Below, one piece after another: positions 25,001 through 36,200 of a DNA stretch of 64,000 nucleotides. Position 1 is the first letter of the stretch. Each line of letters begins with the position of its first letter. The notes beneath the pieces are model-generated. The model searched no databases, had not been told where the DNA came from, and saw nothing but the letters and a program-made list of their open reading frames with translations. The DNA lies in the NCBI GenBank assembly GCA_029582165.1, contig CM055870.1, positions 43,073,513 to 43,137,512 on the forward strand, in the 5' to 3' direction. This DNA comes from Portulaca oleracea (lineage: Eukaryota; Streptophyta; Magnoliopsida; Caryophyllales; Portulacaceae). The position numbers and the translations under genes are program-made.

Positions 25001-26279
25001 ATTCGGTTGGGGTGAGGTCTCGAATTGTGCCTTCATGGCATCGCCTTCATCACGTAAACTTTTGACCAACAGTAAGATACCCGACTCACTGTCGGATAGT
25101 ACCTTGTTGGGGTCTTTCTCCATCATATTCCATATCACGCGATTCATTTCCTGAACCTGCCCTGCGAAGGTCTACAAACCACCACTAACGGTGAATCCTT
25201 CATTAATCTCTGTCTCCTTGGTGGCACCGAGAACTTGCTTGATTCTATTTACACGTGCAGAAGTTTTTCTCCCCATGATTACTTTGTAAGAGAACCAAAA
25301 TGTTGTCCAATGTTTGGCTTGGCATTGGCAATCTTGTGCATAATAAGCCGTTTGTCAACTCATGGCAAGTTCAAATGGACTAAATCCAATGGCATTAGTT
25401 TTCTACAATTTTTAATAAAACTGGGCAGTATCCAAAAAATCTAACCAATTCTTTGAGAAGCCTACATATAATAACACATATATTCCTCAAGGAAAGAGTT
25501 AACCCTCTTAGTTTGGGCGTCCATTTGTGGGTGATTACCAGTTGAGAACTTTTGGGTATCTCGATCACTAATGGCATCTTTGAGTATGCCAAAGTACTTC
25601 ACGGCGTTACTAAGGAAGAACTTGGTCACTTCTTCAGCGGGACAAGCGCCTGGGGTAGGGATAAAGATTACATATTTAAAATTTTCGATTGGTGGATTAA
25701 TGATTTTCTTTTCCTTATGGAGTCCCTTAATAATGGTTTTTCAGGAAGCATGATTCCTCACTATGCTTACTTTCTTTCCTTTGTAATAGTTTGTCATACA
25801 ACATAATTCCTAACTATTTTTGTTTTCTTTTCTTTATTATGATTTTCCCTAAGGTTTCTTAGTATTTTTTTATTTTTTATCATGAGTGATCACAAACTTT
25901 GAATGTGGTCTACCATTTCATTTACAAATCATATGATTTGTATTTTCTTAATATTTTCATGATACTTACCGTATTCATTGTTCACTTTATATATTCAGTA
26001 AAATGAATTTTGTATGGTCTTATTAGTATCTATTGTGTTCACTTTATATATTTCAGTAAAATGAATTTCGTATAGTTTTATTAGTATCTACTGATCGATA
26101 GCCTACTTTTTATAGGGTGGGGTCCATATTCATATTTTAAGGCATTGGATGAGGATACACAAGTTCAACGTCATATGGGTGCTTGCAATAACGAAGTGGA
26201 AGGTACAGAATATGGACATACGAATGGAGCCCATACCCTCAATGTTGATGGCGAGATGGCTGAAATATCTCATGTTTGA
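19099..26279 (+). CDS. Lipid phosphate phosphatase (PAP2 family), LPP1/LPP3-like
   Basis: Eight exons: 19099-19137, 19964-20185, 21054-21141, 22363-22472, 22988-23078, 23582-23770, 23911-23970, 26116-26279. All are GT-AG, the phases are consistent, and the total is 320 codons plus TGA. The PAP2 catalytic triad is complete: KVAVGRPRP in exon 4, PSGHTS in exon 5 and [12 protein letters not shown] in exon 6. Hydrophobic segments ([44 protein letters not shown]) fit a six-pass membrane enzyme. The family dephosphorylates phosphatidic acid and diacylglycerol pyrophosphate. The ATG at 19099 gives the 13-residue lead [13 protein letters not shown], which joins in frame at an acceptor to ERGKMVEM, matching the plan of LPP1. 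The ATG at 19976 inside exon 2 would give a shorter LPP2/3-like form. Confidence 0.93.
20642..20935. mobile_element. Stowaway-like MITE in LPP intron
   Basis: Left end TTCTTCCTGTTTCATATTAA and right end CATATGAAATGGAGGGAGTA are approximate inverted repeats of the Stowaway type. Internal repeats GTGACAATTA / CCATAATA occur. About 290 bp, in the intron 20186-21053. Confidence 0.6.
21749..22011. mobile_element. Stowaway-like MITE in LPP intron
   Basis: Starts TACTCCCTCCATTCCTCAAT and ends AAAGAATGGAGGGAGTA, a classic Stowaway inverted repeat with TA borders. About 260 bp. It contains internal direct repeats (AATGATAAAAGTAA..., AGAAAATTGTCATTAATATT twice). Confidence 0.8.
22107..22333. mobile_element. 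Third MITE of Stowaway type in LPP intron
   Basis: Begins TACTCCATCCGTCCCGAATT and ends GGTTGTGGAAGTA, with inner inverted blocks AATTGGCATCTTGACTAAATTT and its rough inverse near 22285. The right end is degenerate. Confidence 0.55.
24100..25690 (-). pseudogene. Scrambled antisense Ty3/gypsy remnant in the last LPP intron
   Basis: On the minus strand, 25680-25440 encodes integrase fragments ([30 protein letters not shown]). Downstream in the same orientation is a gag start ([20 protein letters not shown] near 25274) and gag body ([12 protein letters not shown], 25147-24863), followed by a zinc-knuckle remnant ([11 protein letters not shown] near 24270). Integrase lies upstream of gag, the reverse of the normal gag-pol order, so the segment is rearranged or composite. 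It has multiple stops. It lies inside the intron 23971-26115 of the LPP gene, antisense to it. Confidence 0.7.
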
Positions 26280-27346
26280 TGCATGATAAACAAGATCATA
26301 AGATTGATATATGGTCCCTATTGTATATATTTAAATTCTCATGTTCAAAACTATAAACACCAAAGAAAAAGAAAAAATATTACTGCGTCTACTTTATTAT
26401 CATAATTAAGTATATGTTTACTTTCCCATGTAAAAACTATGACATATCTAAGTTAGACTTTGAAAAATTGGTCCTATTTCTGGAGAAAACTCACATGGTT
26501 TGATCTTTAGGTATAAAGATGCTTAACTGTTGTAATTTGTAAATAATAATTGTAGGTTAGCTATAATCTTTTGGCATAGAGACAAGAGAACTGTTGATTG
26601 TAGCTAAAATTATCTAGGCAAGGATTGTTGATTGATGATGATTATACAAATTAGAGATGAAAAAATGGACTAATACCTAAGACGTTGGTAAAATTCAAAT
26701 GTAGGCGAAGGTATAAAGAAGTCCGACATAATAATTTTATTCTAGAATTTCACAATTTAAAAAGACTAGTTTTAAAAATTGATCCAAGATTAACTAGCCA
26801 CTTAATTCAAAAATGCAACAATAATAATGATAGTTTTATTTTCTTTGTATTTTTAATTTTAGTAAAACACAACATAATTATGTTATAGAATTTTCAGTAA
26901 TACAAAATTATTTTAGTATTCAAAGTTTATTGTATTCTTAATATGCTATTCAATTATGGTGAAGAAAAGGTAAAAGATTATGTAATCTCACATTTACAAT
27001 AATTATAATATATCTTTTAATTGATTTTAATTATAAACTTAATTATTATATTATACTTTTCTTAGGAATCTTCAACTGTGAGTATTGATGTAGGGACGAA
27101 GAGATGGGACGGATGGATGAATAACGTACATAAAAATGCTTATTCTTGTCGGTCAAGCAAGCTGCCCAATTTCAATCACTACAGATTACTGATAAAAAAA
27201 TATTGAAAAAAATCACCTTCGTCAATTGCTTTAGTTGCCCACTCTATCCACTCATATATGAAAATGAAAACATAATATTATTACCATGCTTGCAATTTGC
27301 AAACAAACCACGGTGGCGAGATGCATTTGTAGGGGTACAATAATCA
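26280..27346. other. LPP 3' flank and spacer
   Basis: AT-rich; holds the LPP 3' UTR in its first part. No other gene, RNA or element is supported. Confidence 0.5.
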
Positions 27347-27351
27347 ATTGT

Positions 27352-27408
<57 letters not shown>
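27347..27408. repeat. (TA)n microsatellite, left border of the palindromic-element chain
   Basis: About 50 bp of uninterrupted TA directly left of the foldback element. Confidence 0.95.
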
Positions 27409-27409
<1 letters not shown>

Positions 27410-27856
27410 AATAGATAGGGTGAGAAGAGAGTTTGGGTGAGAATGTGAGAATGATGTCTAATAACCCTTGGATCATATATAATTGGCCAGAAAAAAATAA
27501 CATTTTCCCTTTTAATTGCCTATCCCTCACGTGACTCTTTATGTGGAAAATAAAAGGAAAAAGCCATAGTAGTATTGGGAATAGATGAAGTGTGAAGCAG
27601 GCGTGAAGCAGTTTCCAAAAAACAAAAAAATTTGGTTGATTAATTTTGAATCATGCTCCTTCAATGACTACAATTCCTTCCTTCACTTGGAATTCTTCAT
27701 TTTCATCTCCTTCATCATACCTTCATAGCCGAAGACCATTTGTGAGTGATTAGGGTTTGACGATTGCAGAACCTTGTGCCGAAAATCGAGCAGTCATGAG
27801 AAAAAGGTTGAGCGTCGAACAATTCAGGAGAGGACGACCATGAATCTCGATGTAGA

Positions 27857-28084
27857 AGGCGTTCATGGTTAGTGCGAAAACCAGAAAAGAAGAAGAAGAG
27901 CAAGAAGAAATCGGCCAATAAGGGTAAAATCGATCAGAAACTTGATGATGGTGATGGTGATGACGATGATGATGATGACGATGATGATGATGATGAGGAG
28001 GAGGAGGAGGAGGAGGAGTTTGAGTCGAGTGTTATGAGCCCTCTAGGTAGTCCAGATCAACTTCGGGCTTCGGCAGACGGTTAG
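27857..28084 (+). pseudogene. Captured acidic/lysine-rich ORF, left-arm copy
   Basis: Codes for a lysine-rich stretch (EKKKKSKKKSANKGKIDQKL), then a long Asp/Glu run and ESSVMSPLGSPDQLRASADG. It is mirrored by the right-arm ORF (30970-31209). Its start is uncertain: the upstream frame is broken, relative to the right arm, near 27870. The product is not recognised. It is probably a host gene fragment or low-complexity TE ORF carried in the inverted arms. Confidence 0.4.
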
Positions 28085-28950
28085 CATTCTGATTGAACAT
28101 CGATTATTGAAAATCAGGGGGGTAATTGTTTTGCACCATGTGCAGTTGTTGTTAGTGATGAATATCATGTTCATTTGATTTGAATTGGTTATTGTTGGAT
28201 TCGCACATGAGTGTATTGTATTACTTCCACATTGAGGTCCTTTTGTAAAGACTTGATGTCCATTTGGGTAGTGCGGGATGCCCTATTGGTGAATGCTAGA
28301 TGTTCTTTCCATGAAGATGTGATGTCCATTTTGATACAACATGAAGTCCATCTTGTGTGGCCACCATGTCTATTGGGTTAAACGTTATGTCCTTTGGGGT
28401 ACACTTAATGTCCATCTTGTGTGAGCACCATGCCCATACATGCGTACTGTTCATCTTGAATATGACATGATGATTGAGTTTGATATCTTGTTGGTTTGAA
28501 CATAACGATGTATTCTCAAGTTTTTGTGAAATAATGTACATCTAATATAAAGTTGTTTGAATGTCTATTTTACAAAATAAGAATGTTCATTTTATTTGAA
28601 ATTGATGTCCGTTTTGGTTGGATTGGTGCATAACTTGTATGAGCTCAGTGTCCGTTTGGGTTATATGTGATGTCGTTTTGGACTATACTTAATGCTTGTT
28701 TGGTTTATACATAATGTTCATCTTAAATATGATACGATGATTGAGTTAGATGTCTTTTTTATGTGAATATGATATTCAAATTGTTTCCACGATTTCCTTT
28801 ATGTTGGAATCAGAATCTATTTTAAATTAATAATGTGTTTTGAACTTGATGTACATTGGTGAAAACATGATGTCCATTTGGTCTAAACTTGATGTTCATT
28901 TTGAATTTACACATAATGTCCATTTTATTTGAACATGATGTCAAGTTGAC

Positions 28951-29109
28951 GAGGCAGAGTCGGCAGACAGGTGGATGCTGAGACGAAATCCTCGTTTCCT
29001 ACCCAGCATTAAGCTGAAGAGATCGTATTTTCAAAGGCTGCCCATTAGAACCGAACAAGGACACTCGCCCCCTTCTGATGATGGTGTTTCGCCGTACATT
29101 AATGATTAG
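28951..29109 (+). pseudogene. Possible terminal exon in foldback left arm
   Basis: An open stretch of 52 codons ending in TAG, rich in Arg/Lys (WMLRRNPRFLPSIKLKR), with codon-like texture unlike the surrounding AT-rich repeats. Its first half is mirrored in the right arm (about 29890-29965) but broken there. The family is not recognised. It could be a captured gene end. Confidence 0.3.
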
Positions 29110-30969
29110 AATTTTAGGCCATCTCCCTCATTGTCTCTAGTTATACAACATTTTTTTTGGATTGGAATTGTGTAAAATAAGTAAAATATATTGTCATGTA
29201 CTTTTGTAATACTTTTAATGGATATTCATTTTTCTATCAATAAATGTCCATTTTCCATTTTGATATTGGATGTCCATTTTGTGACATCAAGATACTTTTA
29301 ATGGATTTTTATATTTCTGATATTAGATGTCCATTTTGATGTTGGTTATATTAGATATTTCCGCAACAATTATTAAAATATCTATTTCCTTTTAACCTTC
29401 ATTTGATGTTCATTTTCATTTAACTAGATGCTCATTTTACCGATAATGGATGTCCATTTTGATATGGATGTATTTAATTTCGTCGTTTTGCTTTCTAATA
29501 GATGCTCATTTAATTGATAATGGATGTTCATTTTACATATAATGGATATCTATTTACAATTATTACAGTTTAACTTGGTGTCTTAATGCATAGCCTTTGT
29601 AAAATTAACATCTAATCAAATGAATATCAAGTAAAATCAGATGAGCATGGACAACATGTATGACAAAAAAGTACATGAAAACATCCAACAATGAACATAA
29701 CTTCAAATTTTTACAATTTTAGAACTTCTCACTTCATGTATAAATGAACAATAGGTATGACTAAAAAGTACTTCAAGGCATCCCACAATGAACATCAGCT
29801 ATAACAAATGTACATAAAAAGATTTTGTAATTGCTATGTTACTCTTTCCGATGAGATCTTTCTCAACGATGTTCTTCACCATGATCTCTTCAACTTATTG
29901 CTGGGTAGACATCAAGAATGAACCGGGATTTCATCTTAGCATCCACCTGTCTGGCGACCCTGCCTCGCCAACTAGACATCAAGTTCAAATAAAATGGACA
30001 TTGTGTGTAAACCAAATGGGCATCGGGTTCAAAATGGGTATCATCATAAAATCAAATTGACATCATGTGTAAAATCAAGATGCATATAATGTTGAAACCA
30101 AATGGACATCATGTGTCAACAAGATGGATACCATCTCTTAAACTCTTGTTCAAACACGGGGGAACATTAAGTTGAAATGAAATCGCCATTTTATGATATT
30201 CAAAATGGACATCAAGTTTAGACCAAATGTTTTAACCAAATGCACATCAAGTTCAAAACATATTATTAATTTAAAATAGATTATGATTCCAACGTAAAGG
30301 AAATCGTGGAAACAATTTGAATATTATATTCACATAAAAAAGACATCTAACTCAATCATCGTATCATATTTTAAGATGAACATTATGTATAAACCAAACA
30401 CACATTAAGTATAGCCCAAAAGGACATAACATATAACCCAAACGAACATCGAGCTTAAACAAGATATGCACCAATTCCAACAAAATGGACATCAATTTCA
30501 AATAAAATCAACATTCTTATTTTGTCAAATAGACATTCAAACAACTTGATATTATATGTACATTATTTCACAAAAACTTGAGAATACATCGTTATGTTCA
30601 AACCAACAAGATATCAAACTCAATCATCATATCATATTCAAGATGAACAGTACGTACGTATGGGCATGGTGCTCACACAAGATGGACATTAAGTGTACCC
30701 CAAAATGACATAAAGTTTAACCAAATAGACATGGTGGCCACACAAGATGGACTTCACGTTGTATCAAAATGGACATCACATCTTCACGGAAAGAACACCA
30801 AGCATTCACCAATAGGGCATTCCGCACTACCCAAATGGACATCAAGTCTTTACAAAGGGACCTCAATATGGAAGTAATACAGTGCACTCATGTGCGAGTC
30901 CAACAATAACCAATTCAAATCAAATGAACATGATATTCATCACTAAAAACTACACATGGTGTAAATCAA

Positions 30970-31209
30970 TTACCCCCTAATTTCCAATAATCGATGTTCA
31001 ATCATAATGCTAACCGTCTGCCGAAGGTGATCGGGACTACCTAAAGATCTCATAACACTCAACTCAAACTCCTCCTCCTCCTCCTCCTCATCATCATCAT
31101 CATCATCATCACCATCATCATCATCAAGTTTTTGATCAATTTTACCCTTATTGACCGGTTTCTTCTTGCTCTTCTTCTTTTTTATGGTTTTCGCACTAAC
31201 CATGAACAC
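30970..31209 (-). pseudogene. Captured acidic/lysine-rich ORF, right-arm copy
   Basis: A 79-codon ORF (MFMVSAKTIKKKKSKKKPVN start, Asp/Glu run, ending EHRLLEIRG) antiparallel to the left-arm copy. The Asp/Glu tract is shorter than in the left arm (fewer GAT and GAG triplets), which shows independent slippage in the two arms. Confidence 0.4.
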
Positions 31210-31663
31210 CTTCTACATCGAGATTCATGGTCCTCCTCTCCTGAATTGTTCGACGCTCAACCTTCTACTCATGACTGCTCGATTTTCGGCACAAGGTTCT
31301 GCAATCGTCAAACTCTAATCACTCACAAATGGTCTTTGGCTATGAAGGTATGATGAAGGAGATGAACAACGGAGAATTCCAAGCGAGGGGAGGAATTGAA
31401 GTCATTGGAGGAGCATGATTCAAAATTAATCAACCAATTTTTTTTGTTTTTTGGGAAACTGCTTCACGGCTGCTTCACAGTTCATCTATTCCCAATGCTA
31501 CCATGACTTTTTCTTTTTATTTTCCACATAAAAAGTCACGTGAGGGATAGGCAATTAAAAGGGAAAATGTTGTTTTTTTTTTTGCCATTGATATATGATC
31601 CAAGGGTTATTAGACGTCATTCTCACATTCTCACCCAAACTCCCTTCTCACCCTATCTATTCT

Positions 31664-31664
31664 C

Positions 31665-31715
<51 letters not shown>
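31664..31715. repeat. (TA)n microsatellite between palindromic elements
   Basis: About 45 bp of TA between the foldback element and the next MITE. Confidence 0.95.
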
Positions 31716-31718
<3 letters not shown>

Positions 31719-32235
31719 AATTGGATTCTAATAATCCCTACTTTCACCAATTGGACAATGGTGGACCGTACTTTCACTTTGTATTCTAGTGGTCCAAAAA
31801 AAAAAAATTGGATTGTAGTGGTATCAAATCTACCTCTACATTCTTCTTATTTTTTTTTCATTCCTACACTATATTGTTTTTTTCGTTCCTGCCCTAGAAA
31901 GTTAATGAATTGGAGTTTCTAAAACATTTTTTAAATTATTTTTTTGAGACTCCGAATAATTATTATGATTTTTTAAAAATAATAAAAGTGGAAAAATCGT
32001 AAAAAATAGTAAAAAAATGAAAATATTTTTGGAGAAACGCTGTAAATTCATTAAAAATCATTGTAAAGTGATATACTAAGTTTTGAATCAAATGCAACAC
32101 AAAATCTATGATTCATTCGAAAATATCCCACTACAATCCAATTTTATTTTTTTTTGGACCACCAGAATACAAAGTGAAAGTACGGTATACCATTGTCCAA
32201 TTCGCCAAAGTAGGGATTATTAGAATCCAATTATA
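31716..32235. mobile_element. Palindromic MITE A, flanked by (TA)n
   Basis: Inverted repeats of about 110 bp: left ATTGGATTCTAATAATCCCT at 31721 and its inverse near 32230, with further pairing through GGTGGACC and CACTTTGTATTCTAGTGGTCC. 520 bp, non-coding. Confidence 0.8.
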
Positions 32236-32247
32236 TTATATATATAA

Positions 32248-32320
<73 letters not shown>
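32236..32320. repeat. (TA)n microsatellite between palindromic elements
   Basis: About 85 bp of TA with rare interruptions (TATATAAATA, TATGTATA). Confidence 0.95.
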
Positions 32321-32813
32321 GGAACATTGGATTATAATAATCCCAACTTTTACAAATTGGACAATAATAATTCATACTATTGATTTGTATCCTGGTGGTC
32401 CAAAAGAAAATAAAATTGTATTGTAGCGGGACGCAACCGAGTTAGAGGGTGGTGACTTCGTGGTTTTGCTGACGTGTACCGGCAAGAGTGTGTTTGACCA
32501 AAAAATTATTATTTTAATTGTATTTTAGTGGTCTCATTTAAATTGCTGTTGTATTCTGGTAGTCCCGTTGACATAATTATTGTATTTTGGTCGTCCCATT
32601 TCATAGCTAATTATATTCTGGTGGTCCAAATTCTTGGTAAAGCACACTCTCACCGATCCACGTCACCGAACCACCGAGTCACCACCCTCTAACTCGGTGG
32701 CATCCCACTACGATACAATTTTATTTTCTTTTGAACCACCAGAATACAAATCGATACTAGGGATTATTGTTGTCTAATTTGTAAAAGTTGGGATGATTAT
32801 AATACAATTTTCC
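32321..32813. mobile_element. Palindromic MITE B, flanked by (TA)n
   Basis: The left end GGAACATTGGATTATAATAA pairs with the inverse at 32813. Arms of about 170 bp continue through GGTGGTCCAAAAGAAAATAA and AACCGAGTTAGAGGGTGGTGAC. It shares the ATTGGATT.TAATAATCCC end with MITE A, so both belong to one family. The centre repeats TTGTATT(C/T)TGGTGGTCC-type blocks. Non-coding. Confidence 0.8.
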
Positions 32814-32930
<117 letters not shown>

Positions 32931-33205
32931 CTGGGTACAAAGGGCAATGGTGGAATTTGTGTGATTTTATAAGGGTATTTTTGGAAAACATTAATTGGTT
33001 ACTTTTACCTTTTTCCTTACATTAATTACATTCTTTTGTATATACTAATTGATGTGGCAAGTTACTACTAACTTTCTAACAATGAAAAATTACCACTACT
33101 TAAAAATATAATATTATAAACATACTGAAATGAAAATTTAAAGAAAAGTTATTTTATATATATTAATTTACAATGAGAGTTACTACAAGTTAACAACTAA
33201 TAAAT

Positions 33206-36200
33206 TGTAAAACCCCGAAAAATCCAACGATGTTGACCGTGACGTCGTTAATAAAATAGGTTTGACTTCGTTATTTACTGTTGTTCGTAATGTGTTTATT
33301 TATGCTAACGCTTGAGCTCGTAGGACCGTTGAGGGGCTAACAAGGGTAGAATAGTAATTTCCACTGGTTAATATTATTATGTGATTAATTGCGTGAATAT
33401 TATTTGCTATGTGATTATATGATTATTAGTATTAATATTATTATTACTATTATTAGTAATTCTTTAAATCTGTTTTTAGCTTAATGGGTTGGGTTAGGAA
33501 TAGGATTAGTTAATTGGGCCTAATTAAATGGGTAGTATATATACACCTCTCCTTCCCCTCTCAAACCCTAAACCCTAATTCCCTCTCTCAAACCCTAACC
33601 CACAACCCCTCTCTCTCTCCCTCTCACGTGGCAGCTCACCAGCCACTACATGGAAACCACCGCCGCAACCACCTTCTTCCGCCCTCCTCTTTCCTTCCTT
33701 CTTTTTCTTCTTCCTTGTCCCCTGCCTGCCGCCTTGACGACCACCACCGTCACCCCTTGGTGTCGCCTCCCGACCACCGCAGGCAACCACCGCGGGATCC
33801 CATCGTCGCCGGTAACCGCTATTCTTTTCTCCTTTTCTTCTTTCTTTTTCTCTCTCTTTCCTCCCTTGCGCTAACCGGTTGTTTCGCCGCCATCACCGCC
33901 GGCCACCGCGACCCTTGGCGTCGCCGTCGCTGCCCGACCACCAGACGACCTCTGCCCCGCCACCCTAACGTCGCCGGAGCCCTCCCCGGTCGAAGGAAAG
34001 CAGTCGACTACCACCATCCGTTGTTGCTGTTGTTCCGACCCCAACCACCGGCTGCCACTGCAACTTCCGACGCCGCCCCTGACCGTCCGACAACCACCGC
34101 CCGACGCCAACACCCTGCCGCCCGCCGCCCAGAACCACCGAGAAACACCCCTGCGTAAAACCCTAACCCTAACCCTAACCCTAACCTAATCTGTTCTAAC
34201 TGATTCTTTTCCTTTTCTTTTTCTTTTATTTTTCTTGTTTTAATATTAAAAATCTGGTTATATATATATTTGTAATTTTTATTGTTATTAAATCTTTAAT
34301 TTTTGTAATTAGGGGAAATTATTTGTAATTATTTTCTTGGTTGTAATTATGTGTAAATAATTATTTGTTATGTGTTTTTTGTTTACTTGTTATGTGTAAT
34401 TTTATGTTATAAATTGTAATTAGATTTAGGTTGTAATAGTTGATTATTAGGTTTGAAAGTGATTCTTTAATATTCTTTATATTCTTTACATGAATCGTTT
34501 AGACCACAATATTATTGTATGTACGAATTTGGAAATTTATTACTTAGGTTAAATTCTTGAATGTTTAGTTGTTTAATCGTTAAGTCCTTTATTGTTTCTT
34601 AAAAATAAATCTTGTTAAGTTTGTTAAATGAATTAGGTTAGTTTCTTGTTATTAAAACTTTAAATTCTTGATTAGTAGTTATATGTTTATCGTACTTTAT
34701 ATGTTCTTTGTTTTCTTTAAAGGTTATTCATGTTAAGGTTGTTAGATAAATTAGGTGGTCTTAATAGAAGTGCGATTCTTGTTTAAGTAATTCTTGAATC
34801 TTGATGGAGTCTAGTAAAAGAATTAGTTGTTGGAATTAGTGATTGGTAGTTTTAATGTTTTCTAAGTTCTTTATGTTTCTTTTACATGTAACCTAAGTCT
34901 TTCTTGATTCTTGTTTAAAGAAATCGCATGTTTAACCACCTTTGTTTTACCTTGTGAAATTCTTGTTGTAATATTTTAATTAATTCATGTTTTAAAATCC
35001 TTAAAGCCTTGTTTACACGTTTTATGTTCAAAGTACTTTTATTTCAGCATTCGACTTGAGTTTTAAATAAAGTGTTACTAAGGTGTTCTCGTTTTAGTAA
35101 GTTTACTTCTACAAGTTTGATTGTTGAACCTAAGTTAGAGTTGGACCTTGTATCTTTGACCCTAAGTTACTGTTTTAAGCCCAAATTAGAACCCCAAGAC
35201 CGATTAGTAAAAGTTAGAACCGAAATAACTAATTTATTAAAGAACCGGTAACGGGACAGTTTCGTTAGTGTCTAAAGATCGAATCACCACGGTTAGTGTA
35301 GTTGTCTTTTGATCAAATCCTTTGGACTGGAGGTTCCCTTAGATGTTAGGAACCATAGGATATTTACGGATTGAACGTTTGATTTGTATAGCCCGAGTTA
35401 TAACCGTTTTACCAGAACCTGTCAGAACTGGACCAATGGGAAAGACGGGTGTTTTTGGAGTCCTTCGGGACTGTTTTGGGCTTAATCACCAACATAGAAG
35501 TTTTAGTAGACATCTCGAGGTTTCCGAAAAGTCCAGAACCAGCCCCGTAGGATGTCGGGAAGTCGAGTTGTGACTCGTTTTATGTGAACGTTATAATCTG
35601 TCCTCTGCTTGCTTCTTTTTATAATAATTGTTGAGTGAAAATAATATGTGATCTTGTTATGTGTTTTATTGGAGGTGTTAAGTGTAATTTCATAAATGAT
35701 AGGAACCTAAGTGTTCCTAGGGGATGGGTTAGGTGGTTAATAGTTAATACTAACTTCGTTAGAACGCGTTTTGATTAGATAATTATTCTTATTCTAGGCC
35801 CGAGTTAGTGCGAGACGTTAGTGAGCTCAAGTGTGTTCTTCTTTTGCTGTGCTGTGAAGTATATCAGGTAATTGTCTATGCTCTAATCCCCACCGGGATG
35901 CTCTTTAAATGTGTTTGATGTTTTATAATCTATTTTGAGAATTGCATCCCGAAAGGGGACTTTTGTGGAAATACGACCATCTGTTTTGATAATCTTTTTG
36001 ATTCGATTGTGATCTTGGTTTATTTGAGTTGAGAAATTGGATGGTCTTTTATTCAAAGTTTTGTTAATGGTTTTGATAACTTGGGATGGTTTGACTTGAG
36101 AGTCGTGAGTTGAGTTTGAATATTGTATAAATAATTCAAGTGGAAACGTTAAGCGGGTTTCGGGGGATAACCTGTTGTGCAGGTGTAACAACCTGCAGGG

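Larger units (their letters stand above)
27409..31663. mobile_element. Long foldback element with arms over 1.6 kb, bounded by (TA)n
   Basis: The left end (GGGAATAGATAGGGTGAGAA) is mirrored at the right end (inverse of TATGAGAATAGATAGGGTGA). The two arms, about 27409-29050 and 29880-31663, stay alignable throughout. For example, the CACGTGA region at 27530 pairs with 31540, the acidic ORF at 27872 with 30970, and the ACAGGTGGATGCT block at 28968 with 29946. The loop is about 0.8 kb. The arms contain dozens of GATGTCCATTTT-like 10-12 mers. No transposase is encoded. Both ends abut (TA)n, as described for Micron-type elements that sit in TA microsatellites. Confidence 0.8.

Noticed and set aside
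33514..34158. 214-codon proline/arginine-rich ORF in the 5' LTR (and its 3' LTR copies)
   Set aside because: It starts before the TATA box, lies in C/T-rich leader sequence, and is frameshifted in the other LTR.
34158..34190. Interstitial telomere
   Set aside because: Only four CCCTAA units, and present in both LTRs, so part of the retroelement.
35343..35573. 76-codon ORF repeated at 45059-45289
   Set aside because: It is identical because it lies in both LTRs; no domain or start context supports translation.
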